A DNA stretch of 64,000 nucleotides from Cyanidium caldarium (GCA_026184775.1 JANCYW010000006.1:124001-188000); one strand, 5' to 3'. Shown: positions 46,610-56,798, numbered from the stretch's first letter. Translations and numbers: made by a program. Notes: a model not told the origin generated them from the letters alone.

Positions 46610-47380
46610 TCAACTCCGCGCACACGCGTTGATCACCTCCTTCATGCGAGCGCGACTAGCCCGCGACAACACCTCCTCGTCCTTGGAGGTGCGGGCGTCG
46701 GAGCGCGAGGTCGACGCCGGAGCGCTGTCACGCGAGCTCACTTTCACCGCGCCAATATCGGACAGCGTGCGCACCACGTTCCAGTTGGGCCGCCCGCTGC
46801 GCGCATTCTTCTCCATGGTCTGCAGTAACGTCTCGCGCTCCCGCGTGAGCGGCTCTTGCCGTCGGCGCACCTGCGCGCGGCTCTTGTCCCGCGCCTCCGC
46901 CCACTGTTTGTGCATGCGCGCCCACTCGGCGCGTGCCTCCTGCCGCAGTTTGTCGCGCGTCTGTCGCTCCTTCAGGTCGCGTTGGCGGATGCGCTCGCTA
47001 CGCGCCAGTGAGGCCTCTCGCACCGCGTCCACCTCCGCACCAGCTTTCGGCTTGACGGCCGTCGATGCCAGCGTTCCCCCGGACGCATCGTCACCCGGCG
47101 ACTGCAGTGCCAGGCGCGATCCACCGCCCAACACGTCGCGATCGTCGTCGTCGTCGTCGTCGTCCGGCTGGTCGAACGGAGTCCGCCCGTAATCTGCCGA
47201 CAGCGCTATCGTCGCGGCCTCCTCCGGTACCAACGCCGTGCCCCCCTGCTCCCCATCGTCGCGTTCGTGACGCAACTCGTCGCCCAGCAGCTGCGCGAAC
47301 GCATCCCCGCCGGGCGTCTGTCTCGGCGCTAGCGCCGCCTCCGCGGAACCGTTGGCCGCGCCCGCTTCGTCCGCGTCCAT
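46610..47380 (-). CDS. Clathrin light chain
   Basis: 256 aa with the light-chain layout: an acidic N-terminal third (including an eight-Asp run), a long charged helix that binds the heavy-chain hub (REASLARSERIRQRDLKERQTRDKLRQEARAEWARMHKQWAEARDKSRAQVRRRQ), then NWNVVRTLSDIG and a C-terminal SRARMKEVINACARS. The W-x2-V-x2-L-x-D element and the terminal RM(K/R)xVL-type motif are what I rely on. Light chains regulate triskelion assembly on vesicles. Sequence conservation in this family is low, so the call rests on architecture. The start at 47380 is the first ATG. Divergent from ETF-alpha, 272 bp apart; convergent with the ACC-synthase-like gene. Confidence 0.75.
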   Translation of the reverse strand: MDADEAGAANGSAEAALAPRQTPGGDAFAQLLGDELRHERDDGEQGGTALVPEEAATIALSADYGRTPFDQPDDDDDDDDRDVLGGGSRLALQSPGDDASGGTLASTAVKPKAGAEVDAVREASLARSERIRQRDLKERQTRDKLRQEARAEWARMHKQWAEARDKSRAQVRRRQEPLTRERETLLQTMEKNARSGRPNWNVVRTLSDIGAVKVSSRDSAPASTSRSDARTSKDEEVLSRASRARMKEVINACARS

Positions 47381-47652
47381 CTCGACGAGCAAAAAGAGTC
47401 CCTCGGACAGCCAACGCTTTGCGGCTCACAAGCTTGCGGGTACGTCGTCCGAGACGTGCTCGTTGTCGTACGCGCTGCGAGTGCCTGCCTCCGGCGCGAA
47501 CCTCGGTTTCTCGCCACCCTTACGCGTTTCACGGTGGAAAAACGCCCGCCTGCCCGCCTGCCGAACAACCGAAGAAGTGGAGGGCGCGCGAGCGGTTCCG
47601 AGAAGCGGGTGCGAGTCTCGGAGGGCGCTCTGGGCGCGTGCATCACCCGAGA

Positions 47653-48792
47653 ATGCAAAGAGCGGTCGCCATGAGGAGGGGAATGGGAGGTGGTCTATCC
47701 AGGACACGTGTACGGAACGTTCTCAGACCGTTTTGTGACAGTGGATCACTCAGACCCTCTCCGTCCGTTCGATCGCTGGCCACTCTCGTGGTGGGCGAGC
47801 CGTCGCAGTCGCGGCTATCGACGGCGTCTCTGCGGGCCATCAGCGCGGCGGAGAAGTTGGAGAGCTACGACCCGGCCACCCAGCGTCGCATTGACGTGTT
47901 GCTATTTCGGTCAGCTGGGTCTGATCTTCAGGCGGTGGCGCGCGAGGCAGCGGGCGTCGAGGGCGTGACCCGAGTGCTGCTGGCAGACGACGAGCGACAT
48001 GCGCACGGACTGGCGGAGGTGTTGGCGCCGGCCATTGTGGGCGTCGTGGAAAAATACGATCACCAGCGTGTGGTGGCTGGTGGGAGCACCTTTTCCAAGA
48101 ATGTGCTGCCGCGGGTGGCCGGTCTGCTGGGGGTGCAGCCGCTATCGGATGTGATAGAGGTGGTGTCGGCGCGCGAATACGTGCGTCCTGTCTACGCCGG
48201 CAACGCCATGGTGCGCGTGGAGCTGAACGAATCCGGTGTCGGCGCGCAACCGTGTAGCGTGATGACCGTACGCGCCACCAGCTTTGCTGCTGCCAAGCCA
48301 CGAGCGCCATCGGCCGCCGGCGCGGAGACGGTGCTGGTGACGGCGGCGGTCGATGAGGCGCTGCAGCGAATGCCACCTCCAGGCAGCGAATGGGTGAGCG
48401 AGCAGGCCACCCCGGCAGATCGACCGGCACTGGAGTCGGCGCGCATTGTGGTGTCAGGCGGCCGCGGCCTGCGCGACGGTGACCATTTTAATGAGTTGAT
48501 CTACGCCCTGGCCAACAAAATGGGCGCCGCGGTAGGCGCCACCCGCGCCGCCGTCGATAGCGGCATGTGTCCCAACGACATGCAAGTCGGCCAAACCGGC
48601 AAGATCGTCGCGCCCGAGCTGTACGTCGCCATCGGCGTCAGCGGCGCCATCCAGCACCTGGCCGGCATGCGCGAGAGCAAAGTGATCGTGGCCATCAACA
48701 AAGACCCCGAGGCGCCCATCTTCCAAGTAGCCGACTACGGCCTGGTGGCCGATCTGTTCCAAGCGGTGCCGGAACTCATTCAGAAGCTCTAG
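47653..48792 (+). CDS. Electron transfer flavoprotein alpha subunit
   Basis: Mitochondrial matrix flavoprotein subunit that carries electrons from acyl-CoA and amino-acid dehydrogenases to ETF:ubiquinone oxidoreductase. 379 aa. Residues 1-50 are a mitochondrial presequence ([24 protein letters not shown]). The C-terminal FAD domain is near-canonical: [98 protein letters not shown]. The N-terminal domain shows [11 protein letters not shown] and [15 protein letters not shown]. ATGs at 47671 and 47683 are alternatives within the leader. The last codons overlap the stop end of the LYR gene on the opposite strand by 17 bp. Confidence 0.97.
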   Translation: MQRAVAMRRGMGGGLSRTRVRNVLRPFCDSGSLRPSPSVRSLATLVVGEPSQSRLSTASLRAISAAEKLESYDPATQRRIDVLLFRSAGSDLQAVAREAAGVEGVTRVLLADDERHAHGLAEVLAPAIVGVVEKYDHQRVVAGGSTFSKNVLPRVAGLLGVQPLSDVIEVVSAREYVRPVYAGNAMVRVELNESGVGAQPCSVMTVRATSFAAAKPRAPSAAGAETVLVTAAVDEALQRMPPPGSEWVSEQATPADRPALESARIVVSGGRGLRDGDHFNELIYALANKMGAAVGATRAAVDSGMCPNDMQVGQTGKIVAPELYVAIGVSGAIQHLAGMRESKVIVAINKDPEAPIFQVADYGLVADLFQAVPELIQKL

Positions 48793-49084
48793 GGCGATCG
48801 ACCTGAGCAGTATCCAACATACGCCGCAAGCCGTCCAACTGCTGTCGGGCGTGCGCCATGCGAAAGGCGTAGGGTTGCGGGCCGGCAGTCGCCTTCCGGA
48901 AACCGTCGCGCACCATCTGCTGCAGCTCCGCCCGGGCGTGCGGAGGCGCGCGACGCACCTGCCGGAGAAACTCGCGGTACAGCGAGCGCACGGCCGCCGC
49001 CCGCACAAAGTCGCCCAACGAGGCCAGGCCCGCCGGCGACGTAATGAGGGGGATCGGGCGCGATCCACGGAGAATAAACACCAA
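48776..49084 (-). CDS. LYR-motif protein (LYRM2-like), 5' end unresolved
   Basis: Small mitochondrial LYR/Complex1_LYR protein of about 90-100 aa. The body GDFVRAAAVRSLYREFLRQVRRAPPHARAELQQMVRDGFRK...HARQQLDGLRRML matches LYRM2 (x-FVRxxxVLxLYRxxLR, then EFRxN). LYR proteins bind mitochondrial acyl carrier protein and assist assembly of respiratory complexes (LYRM2 is linked to complex I). Oddity: the frame has no ATG before the LYR motif. The open region begins with non-ATG codons near 49084, and a stop lies not far upstream. Either a short first exon is spliced on from upstream or a near-cognate start is used; I could not identify a convincing donor. The 3' end overlaps the ETF-alpha coding end by 17 bp, antisense. 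Confidence 0.75.
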   Translation of the reverse strand: MVFILRGSRPIPLITSPAGLASLGDFVRAAAVRSLYREFLRQVRRAPPHARAELQQMVRDGFRKATAGPQPYAFRMAHARQQLDGLRRMLDTAQVDRPRASE

Positions 49085-49562
49085 CTCACTAACGTCAGCG
49101 CCACAGCTTCCGAGAGGCGATGGAATATCGCTCAGTTATGCACGCGCTGGCTGGGCGGTGTCCATTTCTTGCGGCAACGGACTCGCTCTCCCGTTCACGG
49201 AACAGTCCGCACGTGGAGCGCGTTCGCCCTTTCCCCAGCGCTGCGCAGGGATCGTCAGGGTAGAGCTCGGAGGTGAAGTACCTTCGGCTGAGCATCCTGT
49301 CCGTATTGGTGGAAGCCATAAACCGAGAGAGTGAAAGCACTGTTGAACAGGTGCGTTGGTGTGGCGGAAGGCGTTGTGGGCAGGTGGCGTGCTTGGTGTG
49401 CCACCGCTGCCTGGCCGAGAGCCGAAGAGCGCAGCGTTCACGGGTGGCCCAGGCGCGAAGACGCTGTCTCTCGCCTCCCACAAGGTCATTCAAGTGAAAA
49501 TGAGATCAAACTCGACGGCTTCGCAGCGCATGGAGGCGAGCAGTAGTGCGTGTGAATTTACC
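49085..49562. other. Divergent space; may hold the first exon of the LYR gene
   Basis: Between the LYR open region and the M48 peptidase. A minus-strand frame (49095-49493) runs into the LYR gene's 5' region, with ATGs that could start a spliced leader exon, but no clear splice sites were found. The M48 leader may also begin here (ATG at 49500). Confidence 0.4.
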
Positions 49563-50699
49563 ATGCCATCCGACCTGTCTGCCGCCTTTGTGAGTAGCTG
49601 TGGGTGGCGCAGACGCGCACGCGCTCCGCTTTCACCCGCCAAGGCTGTCGACGCCTGTCACCGCGCCGCGGAACCGCAGTCCCGCCACTGGCAGCCATGC
49701 CGCTTGGCTCACACCACGCGCCACCGCCCGTTCCATCAGCGTAATGATCGTGGTCCCCTCTCCGCCTCCGCTCCTCCGGTGCGGACGAGCGCATCCGGGA
49801 TCCCGGCCGAGCCGCTGTCCACGGCTGCCCGAGTATCGCTTCCTGCTTTACGCGCCACCGACTTTCGACACCCACTGGACGAGGCCAGCACGCGTAGTAT
49901 GGACTTGCTGACGCGTTTCACCGGATTGAACATGCTGGTGCGGCAGGTGATCGGTCCGATCGCCGAGCAGATCATCGAAGTGGAGAACATCTCCATGGGG
50001 GTGTTGGTGGGCCCGGAACAGCTGCCACGCCTGCATCGTCTGTTGGTGGAGGCGTGCTCCATCCTGGGTCTCAACGTGCCCGACCTGTACATTCGCCAGA
50101 ACCCGGTGCCCAACGCGTACACCATGGCCATCGACGGCCGGCGCCCGTTCATCGTAGTGCACTCGTCGCTGCTGGACATGGGCCTCACCGACGAGGAGAT
50201 TCAGGCGGTGCTCGCACACGAGCTTGGACATCTGAAATGCGAGCACGGCGTGTGGGTGACGGTGGCCAATCTGCTGTTGCTGGCGTTGGCGCAACTGGGT
50301 GAGTTGGGTCAGACGCTGGCCAACACCCTGGTCAGCCGGCTGTGCTACTGGCTGCAGGCGGCGGAGCTCAGCTGCGACCGTGCCTCGTTGCTGGTGGTGC
50401 AGGATCCGCGTCTGGTGGTGAGCGTGATCATGAAACTATCGGGCGGCAGCGTGTTGTACGCGAACGAGATGAACCCGGAGGCGTATCTGAAACAGGCCGC
50501 CCGGCTGGACCAGGTGAGTCGCACCCTGATCGGTCGGCGGGTGCGGCAGCAGATCCAGCGTGCGGCCACTCATCCACTGCCGGTGGTGCGCGCCCGCGAG
50601 CTGGACCGCTGGGCGCACTCTCCCGAGTACCGTCGAGTGCTGCGCAAGGGAGTGAAACTGGACGCGCTGGCAGGTAACACAAATGGTAAGCGGGAGTGA
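49563..50699 (+). CDS. M48-family zinc metallopeptidase, probably plastid
   Basis: Membrane-associated M48 peptidase (HtpX/Ste24 clan). Zinc site HELGH in VLAHELGHLKCEHG, and the downstream glutamate in YWLQAAELSCDRASLL. The order NPVPNAYTMAIDGRRPFIVVHSSLLDMGLTDEEIQAVLAHELGH and the C-terminal THPLPVVRARELDRWA match the plant plastid/cyanobacterial M48 type (plastoglobule PGM48-like). 378 aa from the ATG at 49563. About 100 residues of Ser/Ala/Arg/Pro-rich leader precede the domain, as expected for a plastid transit peptide. ATG 49500 would add 21 residues. A hydrophobic stretch follows the zinc site (VTVANLLLLALAQLGELG). Convergent with FabG, 167 bp apart. Confidence 0.9.
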   Translation: MPSDLSAAFVSSCGWRRRARAPLSPAKAVDACHRAAEPQSRHWQPCRLAHTTRHRPFHQRNDRGPLSASAPPVRTSASGIPAEPLSTAARVSLPALRATDFRHPLDEASTRSMDLLTRFTGLNMLVRQVIGPIAEQIIEVENISMGVLVGPEQLPRLHRLLVEACSILGLNVPDLYIRQNPVPNAYTMAIDGRRPFIVVHSSLLDMGLTDEEIQAVLAHELGHLKCEHGVWVTVANLLLLALAQLGELGQTLANTLVSRLCYWLQAAELSCDRASLLVVQDPRLVVSVIMKLSGGSVLYANEMNPEAYLKQAARLDQVSRTLIGRRVRQQIQRAATHPLPVVRARELDRWAHSPEYRRVLRKGVKLDALAGNTNGKRE

Positions 50700-50866
50700 A
50701 GGCCACGGTGGGCATCGCGGTGTCTGTCAGTATCGGGGAGCGGGTGCAGTGTCAGTTGTATTTCACTCGCCGATCCTAAAGTGTGTATGCGATGTAGTGA
50801 AAATCGCCCAGGCCGAGCACGCTATACCCGCAAACACTTGCGCGCCCCGATTCTCCCTCCTCTCCT

Positions 50867-52060
<1,194 letters not shown>

Positions 52061-52085
52061 TCAAGTCTCCCGGCGTTTCCTATTC

Positions 52086-52916
52086 ATGGGAACGGTCTGC
52101 TCCCAAACTTCCGAGTCGCATTCGGTGGTGCCGCGTAGACGCAAGAGGAAAAAGTTGGCGCCGGCGTTACAGGCACGAACCGGTGTTGTTTCGCTGGCGG
52201 ACGCCGGATTGGACGCGATGCCGCCGGGGCTGCTGCTCATGAACGGTGCGCCGGTGCGGCGTATGGTGTTGCGCGGTAACGCCCTGAAAGAGTTGGGAGA
52301 GGAATTTGGAGCAAAATTTAGGGAACTGGAAGTGTTGGATGTTTCCAAGAACCGCCTGCAGCGATTGCCAGCGAGCCTCTTCATCGAGTGCCACCGGCTG
52401 CGACAAGTGCAGGCGGCGATGAATCGCCTAACCGACGATGGAATGACGTGGTCTGCTGGCGACGAGTCGCCAGTGCCGTCGTTGCGCTGGCTGTCCTTGA
52501 GTCGCAACGCTTTCACGCAAGTGCCATCCATGCTTTCATCGCTGCCGTTTCAGGCGCTACGCTTTCTGGACCTGACCCACAACCGCATCGAATCGTTGCC
52601 CAAGTGGCTGGGCGCGGCGCTGCCCGAACTGGAGGTGCTGCTGTTGCAGCACAATGCGTTGCGAGAATTGGATGTCGATGCGTTGGCGGGTTTGACGCAT
52701 CTGCGCGAGCTGCGCGTCGACGGCAACCGCCTGGAGCGCCTGCCGCCCACGCTCTTCCTAACGCTGCCCGCCTTACAAACGTTCACGTTCAGCGGCAATG
52801 CGCCGCACTTGTCCGAGTCGCCCACCTCAGCTGTGCGAGCGCTGCCCGGGTTTGCGGCTTTCGAGCAGCGGCGCGCCGACGTGCAGAATCGCCGTCTGCA
52901 TGCCGGGCTCGCCTAG
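52086..52916 (+). CDS. LRRC57-like leucine-rich repeat protein, probably N-myristoylated
   Basis: 276 aa with about seven LRRs (SLADAGLDAMPPGLL, VRRMVLRGNALKELGEEF, LEVLDVSKNRLQRLPASLF, LRWLSLSRNAFTQVPSML, LRFLDLTHNRIESLPKWL, LEVLLLQHNALRELDVDAL, LRELRVDGNRLERLPPTLF). The C-terminal LPGFAAFEQRRADVQNRR resembles the end of LRRC57 (LEGYDKYMERFTATKKK). The N-terminus MGTVCSQTS has Gly2, Cys5 and Ser6, fitting N-myristoylation plus palmitoylation; LRRC57 also starts MGNS. A basic patch (RRRKRKK) next to it would support membrane association. Function unknown even in animals. The start at 52086 is chosen for the MG motif; the frame is open upstream. Convergent with BRX1, 42 bp apart. Confidence 0.8.
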   Translation: MGTVCSQTSESHSVVPRRRKRKKLAPALQARTGVVSLADAGLDAMPPGLLLMNGAPVRRMVLRGNALKELGEEFGAKFRELEVLDVSKNRLQRLPASLFIECHRLRQVQAAMNRLTDDGMTWSAGDESPVPSLRWLSLSRNAFTQVPSMLSSLPFQALRFLDLTHNRIESLPKWLGAALPELEVLLLQHNALRELDVDALAGLTHLRELRVDGNRLERLPPTLFLTLPALQTFTFSGNAPHLSESPTSAVRALPGFAAFEQRRADVQNRRLHAGLA

Positions 52917-52958
52917 CCGAACGCAGACCCACACGCATGGCGGCAATTTTCCCGATGC

Positions 52959-53909
52959 TCATTGAGATTCTTCGGCGGTGCCACGAAAGACATCCGCGAG
53001 TTCGTCTTGCGGTGCCGCCGCCAGCGCCTCGGCCAACTGCGTCTGCCGGCGCGCCTTCTTGCGGGAGCGCCCCTCCAGCACGCCGCGGTCATGCCGCAGC
53101 CGCGCCATGCGTCGAAGCTCATTCGGCGAGATGTACTGGCGGTTCTCCCACAGGGTCTTCCCGCCGAAACTGCCGGCGAACAGGCGGATCGGTGTCAGCA
53201 CCAAGCGCGGCCCGATCTCCACCAGCGCCTCCGACAGGGCGGCGTTCATCTCCTCCTCATCCGCATCAGCTGGTTCAGCTGGCGAACTCTCGTCCGTGCG
53301 AGGCCGCCCGTGCACACGCCAACGCTGCGCCGCCTTGGCCAACTTGTCGGGCACGATCTGGTAGTTGCGCACCCACACGCGCTCCGCATCGCCCGCCATA
53401 AAAAAACCCATGACCCGATCCACAAACGGCCGCGACCGTCTATCTCCTCGCGGCACCGTAAACACCTGCGTCAACAGCTCCTTCATCAGTTGCCGATGCG
53501 GTATGGCGCCGTCGTCGAACTCGCGGTCAAACACTAGGATCGGCCGCGCGGCCCGCAACGCGTTGCCGGTCAACCTCAACTCGCTCATGGTGTGCACGTT
53601 CTGCACCTCCCAACGAACGGTCGGCCCGCCCGGCGTCAGCGCCGTCCAGAGGTAGAGATCCTGTCGTTTGCGCGCCTCGAACAATACACACGCCTGGCAC
53701 CCGTGCAGCTCGGCGATCTCGTTGGCAGTATCCAGACGGTCCTTGGCGTCCAGCTTTTGCTCCCGTTTGGAGTGCGGCAGCAGGGCGCGAATGTCCTCCA
53801 TGAGGTGCCGCGCCTGCGTGCCGATGCCTCGCGTCGAGAACACCAGCACGCGCCGCCGCGGAGGGCGCGTTGCCTCGGGAGAGTTGCTCGGCTCTGCTCG
53901 GGTCGCCAT
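52959..53909 (-). CDS. Ribosome biogenesis protein BRX1 (Brix domain)
   Basis: Nucleolar 60S assembly factor. 316 aa; yeast Brx1 is 291. Brix domain throughout: RVLVFSTRGIGTQARHLMEDIRALLPHSKREQKLDAKDRL, ELHGCQACVLFEARKRQDLYLW, VQNVHTMSELRLTGNALRAARPILVFDREFDD, HRQLMKELLTQVFTVPRGDRRSRPFVDRVMGF, WVRNYQIV, IGPRLVLTPIRLFAGSFGGKTLWENRQYISPNELRRM. These match Brx1 rather than its relatives Rpf1, Rpf2, Imp4 or Ssf1. The C-terminus is basic (GRSRKKARR). The start at 53909 gives a short Pro/Arg-rich lead into the domain. Divergent from the DUF1279 gene. Confidence 0.95.
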   Translation of the reverse strand: MATRAEPSNSPEATRPPRRRVLVFSTRGIGTQARHLMEDIRALLPHSKREQKLDAKDRLDTANEIAELHGCQACVLFEARKRQDLYLWTALTPGGPTVRWEVQNVHTMSELRLTGNALRAARPILVFDREFDDGAIPHRQLMKELLTQVFTVPRGDRRSRPFVDRVMGFFMAGDAERVWVRNYQIVPDKLAKAAQRWRVHGRPRTDESSPAEPADADEEEMNAALSEALVEIGPRLVLTPIRLFAGSFGGKTLWENRQYISPNELRRMARLRHDRGVLEGRSRKKARRQTQLAEALAAAPQDELADVFRGTAEESQ

Positions 53910-54173
53910 TTGAGGAGAGGAAGTTGAAAGAAAAGAAGTACTTGATCGAGAAATGTTGTCGTGATCTTTGGCACGCCACCCTTGTGCCCAGAATGCACGA
54001 TCTATCCTTCTCCGCAGCACTGCTCTCGTCAATCTGATCGGTGGTTCCGCTTCTCAGCCGTCGCCGGGCGATGTTTGCGGTCGCCGCCGAATGTCGCCGC
54101 ACGGAACATTCGTTCGCGCGGCTTCTCCGTTTACCGAGCCCTGCACGGCAACTTTCAACGTGAGTGAAACATC

Positions 54174-54761
54174 ATGTTCGTGTCGGTGAGTGCGTCGCCA
54201 ACGTTTTCGGGGTGGAGAACAGCTGCAGCGGTAAAGGCGGGAGGCGCGAGAGTGAATGGGGAGGGCTGTCAGCGCACGCTGCGGCGGCATTCGCCTCTCG
54301 GGCGCGGTGCGCGACTGGCATTCCGGCCGAGGTCACCGATTCCGGGCGCCAAACTACGGTCTGTGCACTGCAGCGCGGTGCCGCCGGGAGAGGAAAAGGT
54401 ACGCGATGAACAGGAACGTGCTATGCCTGATGCCAAGCAAGTGGCCAAGGAGTTGTTCACCTTGTACGGACCGGTGTATTTGGGAACCTCGTTGGTGTTC
54501 GCCGCCATCTCCTTCGTGCTCTTCTATGCCCTGGTGAGCGCGGGCGTGGATATTCGGCAGTTTATTGACGGGCTGGGCAACCTGCTGGCAAAGACACCTA
54601 TCGGGCGGCCGGCTGCGCTGGATCAGATACCGCCGCAGGTGGGTAACGCCGCCCTGGCCTACATTGCCCACAAGGCCGCCTCCCCGCTGCGCTTTCCCAT
54701 CACGGTGGCGGCGGTGCCGCTGGTAGCTCGGCTGTTCAAGAAAAATCCCAAGAAGCAATGA
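54174..54761 (+). CDS. FAM210/DUF1279 membrane protein, organelle-targeted
   Basis: 195 aa. Residues about 84-195 form the DUF1279 domain: KQVAKELFTLYGPVYLGTSLVFAAISFVLFYALVSAGVDI with one clear TM helix, then an amphipathic helix and a second hydrophobic segment (FPITVAAVPLVARLF) before the basic end KKNPKKQ. The family (FAM210A/B in animals, a plastid form in plants) comprises mitochondrial or plastid membrane proteins of poorly known role. The Ser/Arg/Gly-rich leader of about 80 residues from the ATG at 54174 supports organellar import. CBP3 follows on the same strand after 463 bp. Confidence 0.85.
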   Translation: MFVSVSASPTFSGWRTAAAVKAGGARVNGEGCQRTLRRHSPLGRGARLAFRPRSPIPGAKLRSVHCSAVPPGEEKVRDEQERAMPDAKQVAKELFTLYGPVYLGTSLVFAAISFVLFYALVSAGVDIRQFIDGLGNLLAKTPIGRPAALDQIPPQVGNAALAYIAHKAASPLRFPITVAAVPLVARLFKKNPKKQ

Positions 54762-55224
54762 GGACTGAGGAGTGAGGGTGTCGTCATGAACGTGCGCAAC
54801 CAGTGAGGAGGTGCTGCCACACAGCCGGTGGACCGTGTTGGCGGAGCGGGTGCAAGTGTCGAGCGTAGTACTTCGAGTCAGGTAGATCGCAATGAGAGCG
54901 GGTGTGCGTTTGTGCAAAGTGTCAGCCCGCAAGTGTGGCAGCGGGAGATGAAACCAAACGACACCCGCCATGGGCATAAAGTGCTCCATGCTGCAACTGG
55001 CAAAGGCGGTCACCCATATGCTGCACGATCTCTATCTGCTTGCACCCAACGTGGGATGCGCCCCTTGTATCGAACCGAGCGACCGCAGCACGCATTTCTC
55101 TTCACGCGATCACCCATCGGCCTCGGTCGACCAGTTCCCTTGTGCGACCACTCGTCGAATCAGGGAATGGCTCAAGGTTGCAGCACACGGCATACACAGC
55201 AGAGTTCTGCCACTGAATCAGCTG
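54762..55224. other. Intergenic, 5' of the CBP3 gene
   Basis: Between co-directional genes. The CBP3 frame is open upstream into this region (several ATGs from about 54970), but without homology or a plausible targeting signal, so I treat it as promoter and UTR. No other feature recognised. Confidence 0.5.
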
Positions 55225-56049
55225 ATGCTGGCGCGCGTCTGGCGCTTGGCGCTGGGAAATGGGGAGAGCGCTCGCAGCGTTTGGTGGCGGCGAGCTGACC
55301 TTGGACGCCGGGGGCGGTGGCCGTCGTCGCTCACCCTGACGGCTTGCCAGCACCAGACCAGACCAGTACACCAAACTGCCGGCACGAGTGCATCGGCAAA
55401 CGCAGCGCGGACGACCGCCAACCACGGCCCTCATCCGCCCTCGGGCCTGTTGGGCTCGTTCCTGACGCGGTGGTTGCGCCTAGACGCCAACGACGGTCGT
55501 CGGCCGTGGCTGCTGCGGGTGCTGGGCTTTTACACCGCTGAATCGCAAATTTTGCACACTGCCAAAATGCTATATATCGATTGCGAGGCGCAGGTGCAAC
55601 GGATGTGCCGCGAAGTGTATCGCAGCGCCGCCGAGCCGCCCGCCGCGCAGCTGCGGTTTGCCCAGTGGTACCCGCTGGTCACGCTGCACCTATGGATGAC
55701 GCTGCAACGGCTACGGGCGGAGGGCGCTCGCGGCCGTGAGATATCCGAAATGGTGTATCAGAACTTTTGGGAGGACGTGGAGCGCCGCATGATGCTGACC
55801 GAGGGACTGACGCTGCTGCAGACCAGCAAGTGGAAGCGCGAATGCGAGAAGATGTTTTACGGCAGCGCGATGCGGTACGACGAGGCGTGGCTGAACCGCG
55901 ACGCGCCGGCATTTCAGTCGGCGCTGCGACGGAACGTGCCGCACCTGGATGAGCGGGGCGCCCAACGGTTGTATCAGTACGTAGAGCAGCAGGTGCCGCG
56001 CCTGGGTCAGGCGCCGGTGGAGCGCCTCTGGTCCGACGAGCAGCGGTGA
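55225..56049 (+). CDS. Ubiquinol-cytochrome c chaperone (CBP3/UQCC1-like)
   Basis: Mitochondrial assembly factor for cytochrome b of complex III. 274 aa. The domain (about residues 110-260) contains QILHTAKMLYIDCEAQV, FAQWYPLVTLHLWMTLQRLRAEGARGREISEMVYQNFWEDVERRM, and MFYGSAMRYDEAWL. The pattern W(Y/F)xLVTLHLWMxxxRLRxEGxxG and NxFWxDVExR is characteristic of the Ubiq_cyt_C_chap family. The leader MLARVWRLALGNGESARSVWWRRADLGRRGR from the ATG at 55225 looks mitochondrial. The 3' end overlaps the TGS1 coding end by 43 bp on the opposite strand. Confidence 0.85.
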   Translation: MLARVWRLALGNGESARSVWWRRADLGRRGRWPSSLTLTACQHQTRPVHQTAGTSASANAARTTANHGPHPPSGLLGSFLTRWLRLDANDGRRPWLLRVLGFYTAESQILHTAKMLYIDCEAQVQRMCREVYRSAAEPPAAQLRFAQWYPLVTLHLWMTLQRLRAEGARGREISEMVYQNFWEDVERRMMLTEGLTLLQTSKWKRECEKMFYGSAMRYDEAWLNRDAPAFQSALRRNVPHLDERGAQRLYQYVEQQVPRLGQAPVERLWSDEQR

Positions 56050-56798
56050 AGCGTGCGGGGAGAATGTGGGCGCTCGGACGCAGTTGCGACATCGCCGGCC
56101 ACCAAGGCACCTGAATAGACGGTGAGGGTTTTGCGGCGCCCGTGCAACCAGTTCTCCTCCACCTCGACATCTCGTCGGGCGGTCGCCTGGGCGATATCGC
56201 GCGCCGGCGTTGTGCGCGGAAGCAGAACGGCCACGTTGGGCGTAGCGTGCCATCCGAGCTGAAACACCTCGCGGCCGGTATACGGCCGCATGGCGTCCAG
56301 GCGAAAGCGCGCTCGGCATCGGTACGCTGGACCGCCCCATGGCGGGCTCATAAACGCGGCGTCCACCTTGCCGCTCCACGCGGGCACCAGGCGGAAGGCG
56401 TCGCCCACCACAACCTCGATGGCGTTCGATACACCGTAAACGCGAGCATTGTGTTGCAGCATATGTGCTTTGGCGACGTTGCGCTCCACCGCCAGCACCA
56501 CCGGGTGGTTGGCGAGCGCGGCCTCTGCGGCGACGACCGCCTGCGCCAAGGCGATGGCGTTGCTGCCCACACCCGCGAACACATCCACCAGTACGCTGCT
56601 CACACCGACCGCCCGCACCAGGCGCTCCGCGATGTGCCGCGCGATGGCCTCGGGAGTCACCTCGTAATAGGACTCGGTGGTCATCTGCACGCCCTCATCG
56701 AATTTGCTCCACAACGCATACCGCTGTCGGTAGTACTTGTCGATATTGAGCAGATGCGGTCGAGCGTCCCGGGAGCGCCTCGGCTGGCGTGGTGTCAT
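56007..56798 (-). CDS. Trimethylguanosine synthase (TGS1)
   Basis: Converts the m7G cap of snRNAs and snoRNAs to m2,2,7G. 263 aa. Family motifs: NIDKYYRQRYALWSKFDEGVQMTTESYYEVTPEAIARHIAERLV, the SAM motif I LVDVFAGVGSNAIALA, LAVERNVAKAHMLQHNARVYGV, VVGDAFRLVP, and the catalytic MSPPWGGPAYR with the guanine-stacking Trp. A complete TGS1 catalytic domain without the long N-terminal extension of animals. The ATG at 56798 gives a short basic lead (MTPRQPRRSRDARP). The final 14 codons overlap the CBP3 coding end. 42 bp downstream of the APC11 stop on the same strand. Confidence 0.95.
   Translation of the reverse strand: MTPRQPRRSRDARPHLLNIDKYYRQRYALWSKFDEGVQMTTESYYEVTPEAIARHIAERLVRAVGVSSVLVDVFAGVGSNAIALAQAVVAAEAALANHPVVLAVERNVAKAHMLQHNARVYGVSNAIEVVVGDAFRLVPAWSGKVDAAFMSPPWGGPAYRCRARFRLDAMRPYTGREVFQLGWHATPNVAVLLPRTTPARDIAQATARRDVEVEENWLHGRRKTLTVYSGALVAGDVATASERPHSPRTLHRCSSDQRRSTGA

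Noticed and set aside
47065-47652. Long upstream extension of the ETF-alpha frame
   Set aside because: It runs antisense through the clathrin light chain gene and is Pro/Arg-rich; the mitochondrial presequence at 47653 explains the start.
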